Source: a bacterium (GTDB lineage: Bacteria > Zixibacteria > MSB-5A5 > GN15 > FEB-12). Taken from it: DNA of 64,000 nucleotides. The notes beneath the pieces are model-generated. The model had not been told where the DNA came from, did not search any database, and saw only the letters and a list, made by a program, of their open reading frames with translations. Location of the stretch: assembly GCA_020444475.1 (NCBI GenBank), contig JAHLKV010000001.1, positions 186,001-250,000 of the forward strand, in the 5' to 3' direction. Shown here piece by piece: positions 19,114 to 28,730 of this stretch (positions are counted from its first letter, which is position 1; each line of letters starts with the position of its first letter). The position numbers and the translations under genes were made by a program.

Positions 19114-19268
19114 GTTCTTGACGAATTCTCGGTTTCCCCTATCTTTCGATAGCTTCATAAAGGATACCTATCGACTAGTGGCTAACGGTAACAATCCGAA
19201 CTGATGACCGCCTTCGGGGATTCTCTACGATCCGGAGCCGGCTGTGCCTCACTATGGAAGGATGCCGT

Positions 19269-20183
19269 ATGCTGCAGTTCTCAGATATAATCAGGTTGAT
19301 TTCAGTGCTCCTGGTGGCGCTTGGCCTCTCCTCCACCGCCGTCGCCTCCTCCACCGCCGTCGAAGTTCGAGTGACCGACACGGCTCTGGTCGCCGGCAGC
19401 CAGACATCCTTCATTTCCATCCGGCTCGACAATTACGTCGACACCGTCGCCGGCATCGCCTTATGGCTCAAGTCCGAACGTCCGGATTTGCTGACCTTCA
19501 ATTTCAGCGGTCTGGGATTCGATAGCGCCGGCACCAGGATTTCCGGCTGGGAATACGTCGCTGTCGGCGATTCTCTCAACAACGGCGTCATCTGGCAGTT
19601 TGCGGCCGCCGCCGATTTCTATGCCGACGCCGTGCATCCTGCTCCCATCCCCCCCCAGTCGAACGGGCTGATCGTCCGCATTCCGGTCAGCATCCCCCCC
19701 AACCTGGACACGACGCAGATCCACGAGGCGCCCATTTCCTTCGTCAATCGCCAGGAATTCTCCACCCCGGGGGGCAGACTTATCGGTGTCGTCACCAACA
19801 TGATTATCGACACCAGCTACTTTGCCTGCCGTAACTGGCTTGGTGACTCGTGCACACTCTGGATCGAAGTGAACCCCAACATCGAGCCTTACGACTCCGC
19901 AGTCGTCGATACGTCTCTTTCCGGATACATTGACACCACGGTCGTCGTCGCCTTCGATGGCTCCATAATAATCCTCCCCACCCGACGCTGCGACTTCAAC
20001 TCCGACACCGAACTTGACCTCTCCGATCTCATCTGTCTGGTTGGCCACCTCTTCCTGGGACAGAGCGACCCGGTCTGTGCCAACTTCAACCTGTGCGATT
20101 CCGACTCGAGCGGAGCCGCCGACCTGAGCGATCTGATCGCGCTCGTAAACTATCTCTTCCTGGGCGGTCCCCCTCCTATCTGA
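19269..20183 (+). CDS. Small exported dockerin-type protein
   Basis: This 304-residue protein has a signal peptide (LQFSDIIRLISVLLVALGLS). A cohesin-like/beta-sandwich domain of ~190 residues follows (AGSQTSFISIRLDNYVDTVAGIA, in the style of cohesin-type carbohydrate-module scaffolds). The C-terminus is a dockerin-like pair of EF-hand segments (RCDFNSDTELDLSDLICLVGHLFLG and CDSDSSGAADLSDLIALVNYLFLGG). Start 19269 is chosen because GGAAGGA lies just upstream; the in-frame ATG at 19254 lacks a ribosome-binding site. It may be a surface adaptor. It sits directly before the three large tandem secreted proteins. Confidence 0.75.
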   Translation: MLQFSDIIRLISVLLVALGLSSTAVASSTAVEVRVTDTALVAGSQTSFISIRLDNYVDTVAGIALWLKSERPDLLTFNFSGLGFDSAGTRISGWEYVAVGDSLNNGVIWQFAAAADFYADAVHPAPIPPQSNGLIVRIPVSIPPNLDTTQIHEAPISFVNRQEFSTPGGRLIGVVTNMIIDTSYFACRNWLGDSCTLWIEVNPNIEPYDSAVVDTSLSGYIDTTVVVAFDGSIIILPTRRCDFNSDTELDLSDLICLVGHLFLGQSDPVCANFNLCDSDSSGAADLSDLIALVNYLFLGGPPPI

Positions 20184-20292
20184 TCCACCAGCCGCCTGTT
20201 TGCCCTTGACAGAGCGCAATTCAAAGCGAATCTTTCCTTCGGCGCTTGTGGGGCGCCACGATTTCGATTCTTGTCTCGGAAGGAACATTACT

Positions 20293-22959
20293 CTGAATCA
20301 GCGAACTCTCCTCTGTTGGCTGGCGGTGCTCGTTCTTGGAACGTCATCGATCGCCTCGGCGCGCGCCATGCGCCTGTCTGACGACAACGGCCCCGACGAC
20401 CCGTATATTGCAACCGCCGCTCCGGCCTATTGCGCAGCCAATCACACGGTCGGCAAACTCGTCCTCTCGGTGACCAATTACGGCGTCTTTGCAGCCGAGG
20501 CCGATGCCCTCATTACCATTGCCGACTGCTTTACCGGAAACCGGGTCCTGGCCTGCGAGTACCCGAAACGATCCGGCACCCAGTATGCCTACTCCGGCGC
20601 TTTCTGGATCGGCGCCGTGGTCGGTCGTGACACCCTTGTCTCGGTCGGCGCCGACGGCTGGCAGCGAGCCCATGAGATGTTCCCCGATGAATCCCCGTTC
20701 GGCGAGATGACCCGACGCTCCATTATCGACCCCTCATCGTCCGAATACGAAGGCGCTGTCTCCGAACAGGACTTCATCAGTGTCTACACCGACACCTATA
20801 CCTCTGGCGCCTCCGGGCTGAGCAATGACTACTTCGGACGGCCCCACATCCCGCTCAATGTCCAGGTCACCCAGCGATCGTATGCCTGGTCCTATCCCTA
20901 CGCCGATGATTTCGTCCTGTTTGACTACTCCATTCGCAATATCGGTGTCGAGCGCATCACCAAAGTTTACATGGGCATCTACCTCGATGCCGACTGCGCC
21001 CCCGGCGGCGGACTCGCCGATGCCACCCCCGGCGATCTCGGCGCCGGATCGGAGTTCCAGGACGACATCTGCGGCTTCCGCGAGACCAGCATTGAAACAC
21101 TTCGTGTCGGCAACACTGATGTCGCCTACGTCGACACCGTCAATATCGCCTGGATTGCCGACGTCTCCGGCGACCTGAACGATATCGGTCAGACCGCCCT
21201 GCCCTCGGTGACCGCCTGTCGCATTGTCCGCACACCTGCAGAACAACTCGATGTTTCCTTCAACTGGTGGGTCAGTCATGGCGATGCCAGCCAGGACTTC
21301 GGCCCGCAGGCGATCAACTCATACCGAAACTACACCACCGGTGGAACCGGAACACCCGAGGGCGACGTCAATAAGTACCACGTGCTGAGAAACCGTGAAT
21401 TTGACTACGACCAGATATACACGGCGAGCATCCGCCCCGGCGATGACACCTGGCTCGTGCCCCCCGGTGATTGGGCACAGGAATTCGCCAACGGCTACGA
21501 CACTCGCTTCCTGCTCTCGTTTGGACCGTTTACCATCGACCCGGGACAGACCCTGCCGATCTCATTCGCTTATGTCGCCGGTGAGAACTTCCACGTCGAC
21601 CCGACCAATGCCATCGACAATCTCGGCAACGACTACCGACCCGACGCCTACTACCAGAATCTCAATTTCGATAATCTTTCCACCAACTCGCGCTGGGCTT
21701 CCTGGGTCTACGACAACCCCGGCGTCGACTCCGACACCGACGGCTACTTCGGCAAGTCGATCGTCCTCTGCGACGACACCACCGGCTATGTACTCGACAC
21801 CACCGTCATCGGCGGCGACACCCTGATCGACACCATCGGTGTCACCGGTGTTCGCTGCGACACCGCCTATTACGAAGGTGACGGCGTCCCCGATTTCCGC
21901 GGCGCCTCCCCGCCTCCCGCGCCCGATATGTGGCTCATCCCCGAGCTGGGACAGATCCGGGTACGCTTCAACGGCCGCCGGTCGGAAACGACACGCGATG
22001 TGTTCTCGCGCGATCTCGATTTCGAAGCGTACAACGTCTATCTCGCCCGCGACGACCGCGAGCCCAGCTACGTTCTTCTGGCCGCCTACGATCAGGAGAA
22101 CTACAACAAGTACGTCTACCAGGCCCTGATCAACGAGTACAAGCTGTTTGATACACCGTACTCACTTGACTCCCTGCGCACGCTCTACGGCAACGGCGAT
22201 CCGGACTGGGATCCGCTTGTCTACACCCGGACCCGACCGTACCTCGGGGTGCCTGACTCAGCCTTTGCCTTCGAGGCTCAGGGTTACAACCAGGCCGAGT
22301 TTGGCGTCACCACCCCGATCCGCAAGACCTATGAGGATTGGCGCGACCTGAACCCGGCCGATTATGGCATCAGCAGCCCGGACTCCGTCCCCGACAGCCT
22401 GCAGTTCCTCCTGACCGAAGACAACTACTTCAAGTACTACGAATACGAGTACGTGATCACCGATCTCCTGCCGACCGTCCCGTACTACGTCAATGTCACC
22501 GCCGCCGACTACGGCTCCCCCGCCTCGGGTCTGCCGTCGCTGGAAACGTCAAAAACGGTCAACGCCAAAAGTGCCTTCGCGCTCGACTCCTATGCCGCCG
22601 ACCCGAACGCGTCGCTCGATGTCTACGTCTGGCCGAATCCGTATCGCATTGATGCGACCTATCTCGAACGTGGCTTCGAAGGCCGCTTCAGTCCCTACTC
22701 GCAGCCGATTCCGGACCGCGAACGACGGATTCACTTTGCCAACCTTCCACCGAAATGCACGATCAAGATTTTCACTCTTGACGGCGACCTGGTGCGCGAG
22801 TTTGAACACGACATGGACCCGAGTGATCCGAGAGCCATGCATGATGAGTGGGATCTGATAACCCGCAACACGCAGATGATCGTGACCGGCATTTACTACT
22901 ACACGGTCGAGGAACCGAACGGCCGCACGCAAATCGGCAAGATCGTTATTATTATGTAG
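20293..22959 (+). CDS. Large secreted protein with C-terminal sorting domain, paralog 1 of 3 (probable CTG start)
   Basis: About 888 residues if translation begins at CTG 20293. No ATG/GTG/TTG fits a signal peptide. The only canonical option is TTG 20200, which adds 31 unrelated residues ahead of the hydrophobic leader (TLLCWLAVLVLGTSSIASA). GGAAGG precedes the CTG and the site aligns with the GTG start of paralog 2. The N-terminal half is a conserved module (APAYCA.NH.VGK, GAFWIGAVVGRDTLVSVGAD, YPYADDFVLFDYSIRN). Later come GDGVPDFRGASPPPAP and an FnIII-like region (LLPTVPYYVNVTAADYGSPASGLP). The last ~100 residues (WPNPYRI, HFANLPPKCTIKIFTLDGDL, TGIYYYTVE, GKIVIIM) form a FlgD/T9SS-like sorting domain. 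Function unknown; probably surface-exposed. Confidence 0.8.
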   Translation: MNQRTLLCWLAVLVLGTSSIASARAMRLSDDNGPDDPYIATAAPAYCAANHTVGKLVLSVTNYGVFAAEADALITIADCFTGNRVLACEYPKRSGTQYAYSGAFWIGAVVGRDTLVSVGADGWQRAHEMFPDESPFGEMTRRSIIDPSSSEYEGAVSEQDFISVYTDTYTSGASGLSNDYFGRPHIPLNVQVTQRSYAWSYPYADDFVLFDYSIRNIGVERITKVYMGIYLDADCAPGGGLADATPGDLGAGSEFQDDICGFRETSIETLRVGNTDVAYVDTVNIAWIADVSGDLNDIGQTALPSVTACRIVRTPAEQLDVSFNWWVSHGDASQDFGPQAINSYRNYTTGGTGTPEGDVNKYHVLRNREFDYDQIYTASIRPGDDTWLVPPGDWAQEFANGYDTRFLLSFGPFTIDPGQTLPISFAYVAGENFHVDPTNAIDNLGNDYRPDAYYQNLNFDNLSTNSRWASWVYDNPGVDSDTDGYFGKSIVLCDDTTGYVLDTTVIGGDTLIDTIGVTGVRCDTAYYEGDGVPDFRGASPPPAPDMWLIPELGQIRVRFNGRRSETTRDVFSRDLDFEAYNVYLARDDREPSYVLLAAYDQENYNKYVYQALINEYKLFDTPYSLDSLRTLYGNGDPDWDPLVYTRTRPYLGVPDSAFAFEAQGYNQAEFGVTTPIRKTYEDWRDLNPADYGISSPDSVPDSLQFLLTEDNYFKYYEYEYVITDLLPTVPYYVNVTAADYGSPASGLPSLETSKTVNAKSAFALDSYAADPNASLDVYVWPNPYRIDATYLERGFEGRFSPYSQPIPDRERRIHFANLPPKCTIKIFTLDGDLVREFEHDMDPSDPRAMHDEWDLITRNTQMIVTGIYYYTVEEPNGRTQIGKIVIIM

Positions 22960-23339
22960 GCATCAGCGCGATCACCAGGTGCCCGGATTCCCTCTCGAGA
23001 GCGGCTCGACGGACTCGCCCAACGCACTGAACAGTAGATACTTGCACATATTGGCGCTCCTTTGTCCGATTCTGAAGAACCTGAACAAACCTCTTTTCCT
23101 TTTGGACAATTTCCCCAATCCCGCAGTCTATATTTCAATCGTGCGTCTGCAGTCGGACAGGCTCCGCCCCGGTCTCAGCAGCCCGTTCGCAAGTGGTTCC
23201 CGGCGATAGACTTGATTCGCAGCGCACACCCTAACCACTTGCGGCATTTGTGCCTTGACAGGCGACCGGACAGCCCGCATATTTCGACCTTTAGGTTTGG
23301 GAAATATTTCATAGTCTATAGAGACAAAAGGAAGATACT
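22960..23339. other. 380-bp intergenic spacer
   Basis: No convincing coding sequence is seen between paralogs 1 and 2. It holds a good promoter at 23255-23283 near its end. No terminator with a T-tract is evident after paralog 1. Confidence 0.6.
23255..23283 (+). promoter_or_regulatory. Sigma-70-like promoter of paralog 2
   Basis: A perfect TTGACA (23255-23260) is followed by a 17-nt spacer and CATATT (23278-23283), about 57 nt before the GTG start. A similar TTGACA at 20206-20211 precedes paralog 1, with a weaker -10 (AATCTT at 20229). Confidence 0.55.
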
Positions 23340-26012
23340 GTGAGAAATCGGGTAACGAAGTTCTGGCTTCTTGCGCTGATCGTCCTGTTGCCGGCCTCAC
23401 TCTTGGCCCGCACCAAACTTGTGGAGGACGATCACTCCTACGATGACCCCTACATCTCAATGGCGGCCCCCGCCTACTGTGCCACCAACCACAATGTCGG
23501 CAAGATAGTCCTGGCGGTGACCAACTACGGCGTTTTCGCTGCCGAGGGAGATGCCTTGATCACCGAGTCGGACTGCTTCACCGGCAATCGAGTCTCCGCC
23601 TGCGAATATCCGAAACGCTCCGGTACGCAATATTCCTACTCCGGTGCTTTCTGGATTGGCGCCGTAGTCGGCCGCGATACACTGGTCTCCGTGGGCGCCG
23701 ACGGCTGGCAGCGGACCAACGAGATGTTCCCCGATGAGGCCCCGTTCGGCAACATGATTCGCCGTTCGATCATCGACCCCGAAGACCCCGAATATGAAGG
23801 CGCGGTTTCCGAGCAGGACTTCATCGCCGTTTACACCGATACGTATACGTCCGGCGTCTCCGGCCTCGAGAACGACTTCTTCGGACGGCCGCATATTCCG
23901 ATTAATATCGAAGTAACCCAGCGTTCGTATTCATGGTCATACCCGTACGCCGATGACTTCGTCCTCTTCGACTATTCCATCAGGAATATCGGCGTCGAGC
24001 GATTGACCAAGGTGTACATGGGTATCTACGTGGATGCCGACGTCGGCCCAGGAGGTGAACAGCTCGGTCAGGGCGGTGGTGACCTTGGAGCAGATAATGA
24101 GTTCGCCGATGACATCTGCGGATTCCGCGAGACCAACCCCGAAACGCTTCGGGTAGGCAATACCGACGTTGAGTATATTGATACCGTCAACATCGCGTGG
24201 ATCGCCGATGTTACCGGTGACCTCGATGATATCGGCGGTACTCCGGTGCCGGCGGTAACGGCCACTCGTATCGTTCGAACCCCATCCGAGGAACTTGACG
24301 TCTCGTTCAATTGGTGGATCAGTCGCGGTGATGCGGCACTAGACTTCGGCCCCCAGGCTATCAGGTCATACCGCAACTACACCACGGGCGGAACGGGCAC
24401 TCCTGAAGGCGATGTCAACAAGTACCATGTCCTCCGTAACCGCGAGTTTGACTACGATCAGATATACACCGCCAACATTCCACCCAACGACTCGGTCTGG
24501 CTCACACCGCCTTCCAACCTGGGGCAGGACTTCGCCAACGGCTTCGATACGCGATATCTGCTGTCGTTCGGTCCGTTTACAATCGACCCGGGACAGACCC
24601 TGCCGATTTCCTTCGCCTATGTCGCCGGCGAGAATTTCCACACCGACGCGACCAACGGCCAACGAAATCTGGGTGACAGCTACAATCCTGACCTCTACTA
24701 CGAAAACCTGAATTTCGATAACCTCGGCACTAACTCGCGCTGGGCGTCCTGGGTCTATGACAATCCAGGCGTGGACTCTGATACCGACGGCTACGCCGGA
24801 CAGTTTATCGAGGTCTGCGGTGATTCTATCGGCGTTTCGATCGACACCACCCGTGACACCACCGGCGTCATCATCTCGATCGATACCAACACGATCTATC
24901 AGAACGGCTGCGACACCTCGTACTTCGCCGGTGACGGCGTACCGGATTTCCGGGGCGCTTCCCCGCCGCCCGCGCCGGCCATCTGGCTCATCCCCGAAGT
25001 GGGCGCCATTCGTGTACGCTTCAACGGTCAGCGTTCCGAGACGACACGCGACGTGTTCTCGCGGGATCTCGACTTCGAAGGTTACAAAGTGTACATCGGC
25101 CGAGACGACCGCGAGGCAAGCTATTCCCTCGTCGCCGCGTATGACAGACAGAACTACAATAAGCTCGTCTACGACTACGTAGCCGATGAGTTTAAGCTCA
25201 TCGACATCCCGTACACCCTGGATTCCCTCCGCGCTCTCTATGGCGGCGGCAACCCGGACTGGGATCCGGCAACATATACCAGAAACAACCCGTACCGAGG
25301 CGCCGACGACTCCGCGTTTGCCTTCGAAGCTCAGGGCTTCAACCGCTCCGAATTCGGAGTTACAACCCCGATTGAGAAGGTGTACGACGACTGGGAAGAC
25401 CTCTTCCCGGGCGACTACGGCATCAGCAGCCCCGACTCGGTACCTGACAGTCTTTCGTTTCTCGTGACCGATGACGGGTACTTCAAGTATTACGATTACG
25501 AGATTACCATCGAGAATCTCCTCCCCACCGTCCCGTGGTATGTCAACGTGACGTCCTCGGACTACGGCTCTCCGGCTTCCGGTCTTCCGGCCCTTGAGAC
25601 GTCGAAGACAGTGGGAGCCAAAAACACGTACGCCCTCGCCTCCAGCGACCAGATCGCACAGGGTGACGGCAAAATCTATGTCTGGCCGAATCCTTACCGA
25701 ATCGACGGGAATTACCTGTCTGGGGGCTTCGAGGGACGCTTCAGCCGTTTCTCGTCGCCAATCCCCGATCGCGAGCGCCGCATCCACTTCGCAAATCTTC
25801 CGCCGAAGTGCACCATCAAGATATTCACCCTCGATGGTGACCTGGTGCGGGAGATCCAGCACGATGTGCCCTTGAGCGATCCCAACTACATCCACGAAGA
25901 ATGGGATATGATCACCCGCAACACGCAGTTGGTCGTAACGGGAATTTACTACTGGACGGTTGAGATTCCGGACGCCGAGACACAGATCGGTAAGCTCGTA
26001 ATCATCATGTAA
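23340..26012 (+). CDS. Large secreted protein with C-terminal sorting domain, paralog 2 of 3
   Basis: This 890-residue protein starts at GTG with GGAAG 6 nt upstream and has a signal peptide (NRVTKFWLLALIVLLPASLL). It is collinear with paralog 1 and shares long blocks with it: TNYGVFAAEGDALI, ACEYPKRSGTQYSYSGAFWI, DFGPQAIRSYRNYTTGGTG, PFTIDPGQTLPISFAYVAGE, DGVPDFRGASPPPAPAIWL. The protein is rich in Asp/Tyr/Asn and ends in the same sorting-type beta domain (FANLPPKCTIKIFTLDGDL ... TGIYYWTVEIPD). No enzyme motif is visible. A strong terminator follows. Confidence 0.82.
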   Translation: MRNRVTKFWLLALIVLLPASLLARTKLVEDDHSYDDPYISMAAPAYCATNHNVGKIVLAVTNYGVFAAEGDALITESDCFTGNRVSACEYPKRSGTQYSYSGAFWIGAVVGRDTLVSVGADGWQRTNEMFPDEAPFGNMIRRSIIDPEDPEYEGAVSEQDFIAVYTDTYTSGVSGLENDFFGRPHIPINIEVTQRSYSWSYPYADDFVLFDYSIRNIGVERLTKVYMGIYVDADVGPGGEQLGQGGGDLGADNEFADDICGFRETNPETLRVGNTDVEYIDTVNIAWIADVTGDLDDIGGTPVPAVTATRIVRTPSEELDVSFNWWISRGDAALDFGPQAIRSYRNYTTGGTGTPEGDVNKYHVLRNREFDYDQIYTANIPPNDSVWLTPPSNLGQDFANGFDTRYLLSFGPFTIDPGQTLPISFAYVAGENFHTDATNGQRNLGDSYNPDLYYENLNFDNLGTNSRWASWVYDNPGVDSDTDGYAGQFIEVCGDSIGVSIDTTRDTTGVIISIDTNTIYQNGCDTSYFAGDGVPDFRGASPPPAPAIWLIPEVGAIRVRFNGQRSETTRDVFSRDLDFEGYKVYIGRDDREASYSLVAAYDRQNYNKLVYDYVADEFKLIDIPYTLDSLRALYGGGNPDWDPATYTRNNPYRGADDSAFAFEAQGFNRSEFGVTTPIEKVYDDWEDLFPGDYGISSPDSVPDSLSFLVTDDGYFKYYDYEITIENLLPTVPWYVNVTSSDYGSPASGLPALETSKTVGAKNTYALASSDQIAQGDGKIYVWPNPYRIDGNYLSGGFEGRFSRFSSPIPDRERRIHFANLPPKCTIKIFTLDGDLVREIQHDVPLSDPNYIHEEWDMITRNTQLVVTGIYYWTVEIPDAETQIGKLVIIM

Positions 26013-26034
26013 ACAGGCCTGTATTCTGATACGG

Positions 26035-26072
26035 AAAAAGCCGTCGACGAAAGCGATCGTCGGCGGCTTTTT
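26035..26072 (+). terminator. Rho-independent terminator after paralog 2
   Basis: A 16-bp stem with one T-G wobble (AAAAAGCCGTCGACGA / TCGTCGGCGGCTTTTT) and a 6-nt loop ends in five T. Confidence 0.85.
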
Positions 26073-26123
26073 CGATACCTCAACGACAGAACACCTTCGA
26101 CTATCACAGTGGAAAGTGCATCC

Positions 26124-28730
26124 ATGACCGGGATCGTGACAAAACTGACCGTCTCACTCTCGCTGATACTTGGTCTCGTGGCGACCGCCGTCGCCCGCCC
26201 CGGCCTGCCGCAGTCGAAACAGGAAGCCCTCGACCGATACCTGGAACAGGTTTCCACCGCCAAACCTGTGGTGCTGTATACGGCCCACAATCGCGGCAAT
26301 ATGCAGCTGGCCATCGCTAACAACGGCACCTTCGGCACCTACGGTCAGGACATTCCGGACCCGTTCACCGGCGAGCGAATACCCTCCTGCGTCTATCCCA
26401 AGAACAGTGACCACGTCTATCTGTGGGTTGGCGCCTTCTGGATCGGCGCAGTGGTCAACCGAGACACCCTCGTTTCGGTGGGAACCGAGGACTTCTATGT
26501 CACACAGGAGCTCTGGCCAGACCCTCCACCGTTTGGCGGCTTCGAATACAAGTCAATCGACGCCAACAGCCAGTTCTTCGACCCCGATGCCTACTCGGAA
26601 CAGGACATTTTCTGTACCTACACGGACACCGTCACCGATCCCTCTCTCGTCTCGTCTGACCCGCTTACAGCTATCCCGCATCGGCCCCTCGGCATTCAGG
26701 TGGACCAGCGTTCTATGGCCTGGAGCTATGAATACGCCGACGATTTCATCCTCTTCGACTATCAACTCCGCAACATCAGCAGGGAACGACTCAGCAAAGT
26801 GTACATGGGAATCTGGGTCGACGGCGATGTCTGGCACACCTCTCGCAACGGTCCCGAAGGCTGGAACGATGACATCGTCGGCTTCCTCCGCGATTTCCCG
26901 GCACCCGAGGGCTGCGGATTCCGCGACACCGTCAACATCGCCTACACCGCCGACAACGACGGCGACCCGGACGGGTCAAGCTGGGACTACCGCTCGCCGC
27001 GCGGTGTGGTCGGCGCCCGGGTCGTGCGAACCCCCTCGGATTCGCTTTCCTACTCCTACAACTGGTGGATCATCAATTATTCCGATCCCAGCCGCGATTT
27101 CGGACCGCGCCTGTTGAGCACTCCCAACGACCCCTACTTCGACTTCGGAACCGGGCGACTGGGCACACCGGAGGGGGATGTGAACAAATACTATGTCCTC
27201 AGCCACCGGGAGTTCGACTACGATCTGATTACCACCGCGGTCAATCACGAAGACGACGGCTACCGTCCCCCACCGCCAAACGCCGAAGAATACGCGCGCG
27301 GGTATGACACGCGATATATCCTTTCGTTCGGTCCGTTTACCATCGACCCCGGCCAGACCCTTCCCATCTCATTTGCCTGGGTGGCCGGAGAGTACCTCCA
27401 TCGGCAGCCACAGGACTTCGAGGATCTCTTCGACCCTGACAATCCGGAGCGCTTCTATGAAGCACTCGACTTTTCGAACCTCGCGCTGAATTCGCGCTGG
27501 GCATCCTGGGTCTACGACAATCCCGGACGCGACACTGACGACGACGGCTACGCCGGAAAATTCCGTGTCTGCGCATACGACTCACTCATCGACCGCATCG
27601 ACACCATCACATCCGGCGGCGGCACCATCATCGACACGATCTACCGCTATACCAACGCAGACACGGCCTACTACGAGGGCGACGGCGTCCCTGACTTCGA
27701 AGGCGCCGGGCCGCCTCCCGCCCCACGAATCCGCGTCATACCGGAAAACGGCAAGCTGACCATCCGCTGGAACGGCTACCGATCGGAAACCACCAGGGAC
27801 GTCTTCCTGGGCGAGATCGACTTCGAAGGCTATCGCGTGTATGTCGCCCTCGACGACCGCCGCACCAGCTTCTCGCTGCTGCAATCGTACGACCGCGAAG
27901 ACTACAACCGCTACCGCTATGGCACGCTCCCCAGCGGCCGCGATGGCTGGGTACTCGAAGAGGTCCCGTTTACGCTCGACTCACTGCGCATCCTGTTTGC
28001 CGATCCGGATTTCGAGCCTCTCGTATACAGCGAAGCACGCCCCTTTTACTGGGATGGTGAGTACTACTACTTCACCCGCCAGGACTTCAACCAGTCCGAT
28101 CTAACTTCGCCGGACGGCATCCGGAAGGTCTATCCCGATGCGCTCCCGCTCGACCCGGACAGCTCATCCTGGCCCGACGACGAGGTCGTGCTGGAATACG
28201 GGACGCCACTCCCGAAATACTACGAGTACGAGTACACCCTCGATAATCTCCTGCCGACTATCCCGTACTATGTCGCGGTGACCGCCTTCGACTTCGGTTC
28301 ACCGGCATCGGGCCTGCCCGCACTGGAGACCAACCCAACCAACAACATGATTCTCGAGTACCCGCAGACGCCGGCCGATACGGTCGAGAAGTACGGACTC
28401 GATGCCTACGTCTATCCGAATCCCTACATCGGCGACGGCGAGTACGCGAGGATCGGTTTTGAGAACCGCGACCGCAGCCGGGCGCCGGAACGAGCGCGAC
28501 TGATCCATTTCGCGAATCTCCCCCGCGTCTGCACCATCTCCATCTACTCGCTGGATGGCGATCTCATCCGAAGGATCGAGCACGACTACCCATCGGGCGG
28601 CCCCGAATCGCAGCACGAGACGTGGGATCTGATTACCCGCAACACGCAGGCGGTTGTCTCGGGGATCTACTACTGGGTGGTGGAGTCGGCCGATCGGACG
28701 CAGATGGGCAAGCTAGTTATTGTCAAGTGA
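26124..28730 (+). CDS. Large secreted protein with C-terminal sorting domain, paralog 3 of 3
   Basis: This 868-residue protein starts at ATG 26124, preceded by GGAAAG; an in-frame GTG at 26109 is less well placed. The signal peptide is TGIVTKLTVSLSLILGLVAT. It is the most divergent of the three paralogs but keeps the family blocks: NRGNMQLAIANNGTFG, GAFWIGAVVNRDTLVSVG, YEYADDFILFDYQLRN, PFTIDPGQTLPISFAWVAGE, DNLLPTIPYYVAVTAFDFGS. It ends with the sorting-type domain (FANLPRVCTISIYSLDGDL, GIYYWVVESADRTQMGKLVIVK). It overlaps the end of the convergent MFS gene by 18 nt. Function unknown. Confidence 0.82.
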   Translation: MTGIVTKLTVSLSLILGLVATAVARPGLPQSKQEALDRYLEQVSTAKPVVLYTAHNRGNMQLAIANNGTFGTYGQDIPDPFTGERIPSCVYPKNSDHVYLWVGAFWIGAVVNRDTLVSVGTEDFYVTQELWPDPPPFGGFEYKSIDANSQFFDPDAYSEQDIFCTYTDTVTDPSLVSSDPLTAIPHRPLGIQVDQRSMAWSYEYADDFILFDYQLRNISRERLSKVYMGIWVDGDVWHTSRNGPEGWNDDIVGFLRDFPAPEGCGFRDTVNIAYTADNDGDPDGSSWDYRSPRGVVGARVVRTPSDSLSYSYNWWIINYSDPSRDFGPRLLSTPNDPYFDFGTGRLGTPEGDVNKYYVLSHREFDYDLITTAVNHEDDGYRPPPPNAEEYARGYDTRYILSFGPFTIDPGQTLPISFAWVAGEYLHRQPQDFEDLFDPDNPERFYEALDFSNLALNSRWASWVYDNPGRDTDDDGYAGKFRVCAYDSLIDRIDTITSGGGTIIDTIYRYTNADTAYYEGDGVPDFEGAGPPPAPRIRVIPENGKLTIRWNGYRSETTRDVFLGEIDFEGYRVYVALDDRRTSFSLLQSYDREDYNRYRYGTLPSGRDGWVLEEVPFTLDSLRILFADPDFEPLVYSEARPFYWDGEYYYFTRQDFNQSDLTSPDGIRKVYPDALPLDPDSSSWPDDEVVLEYGTPLPKYYEYEYTLDNLLPTIPYYVAVTAFDFGSPASGLPALETNPTNNMILEYPQTPADTVEKYGLDAYVYPNPYIGDGEYARIGFENRDRSRAPERARLIHFANLPRVCTISIYSLDGDLIRRIEHDYPSGGPESQHETWDLITRNTQAVVSGIYYWVVESADRTQMGKLVIVK

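Noticed and set aside
24366-25895. 509-codon open frame on the minus strand
   Set aside because: Antisense shadow of surface-protein paralog 2.
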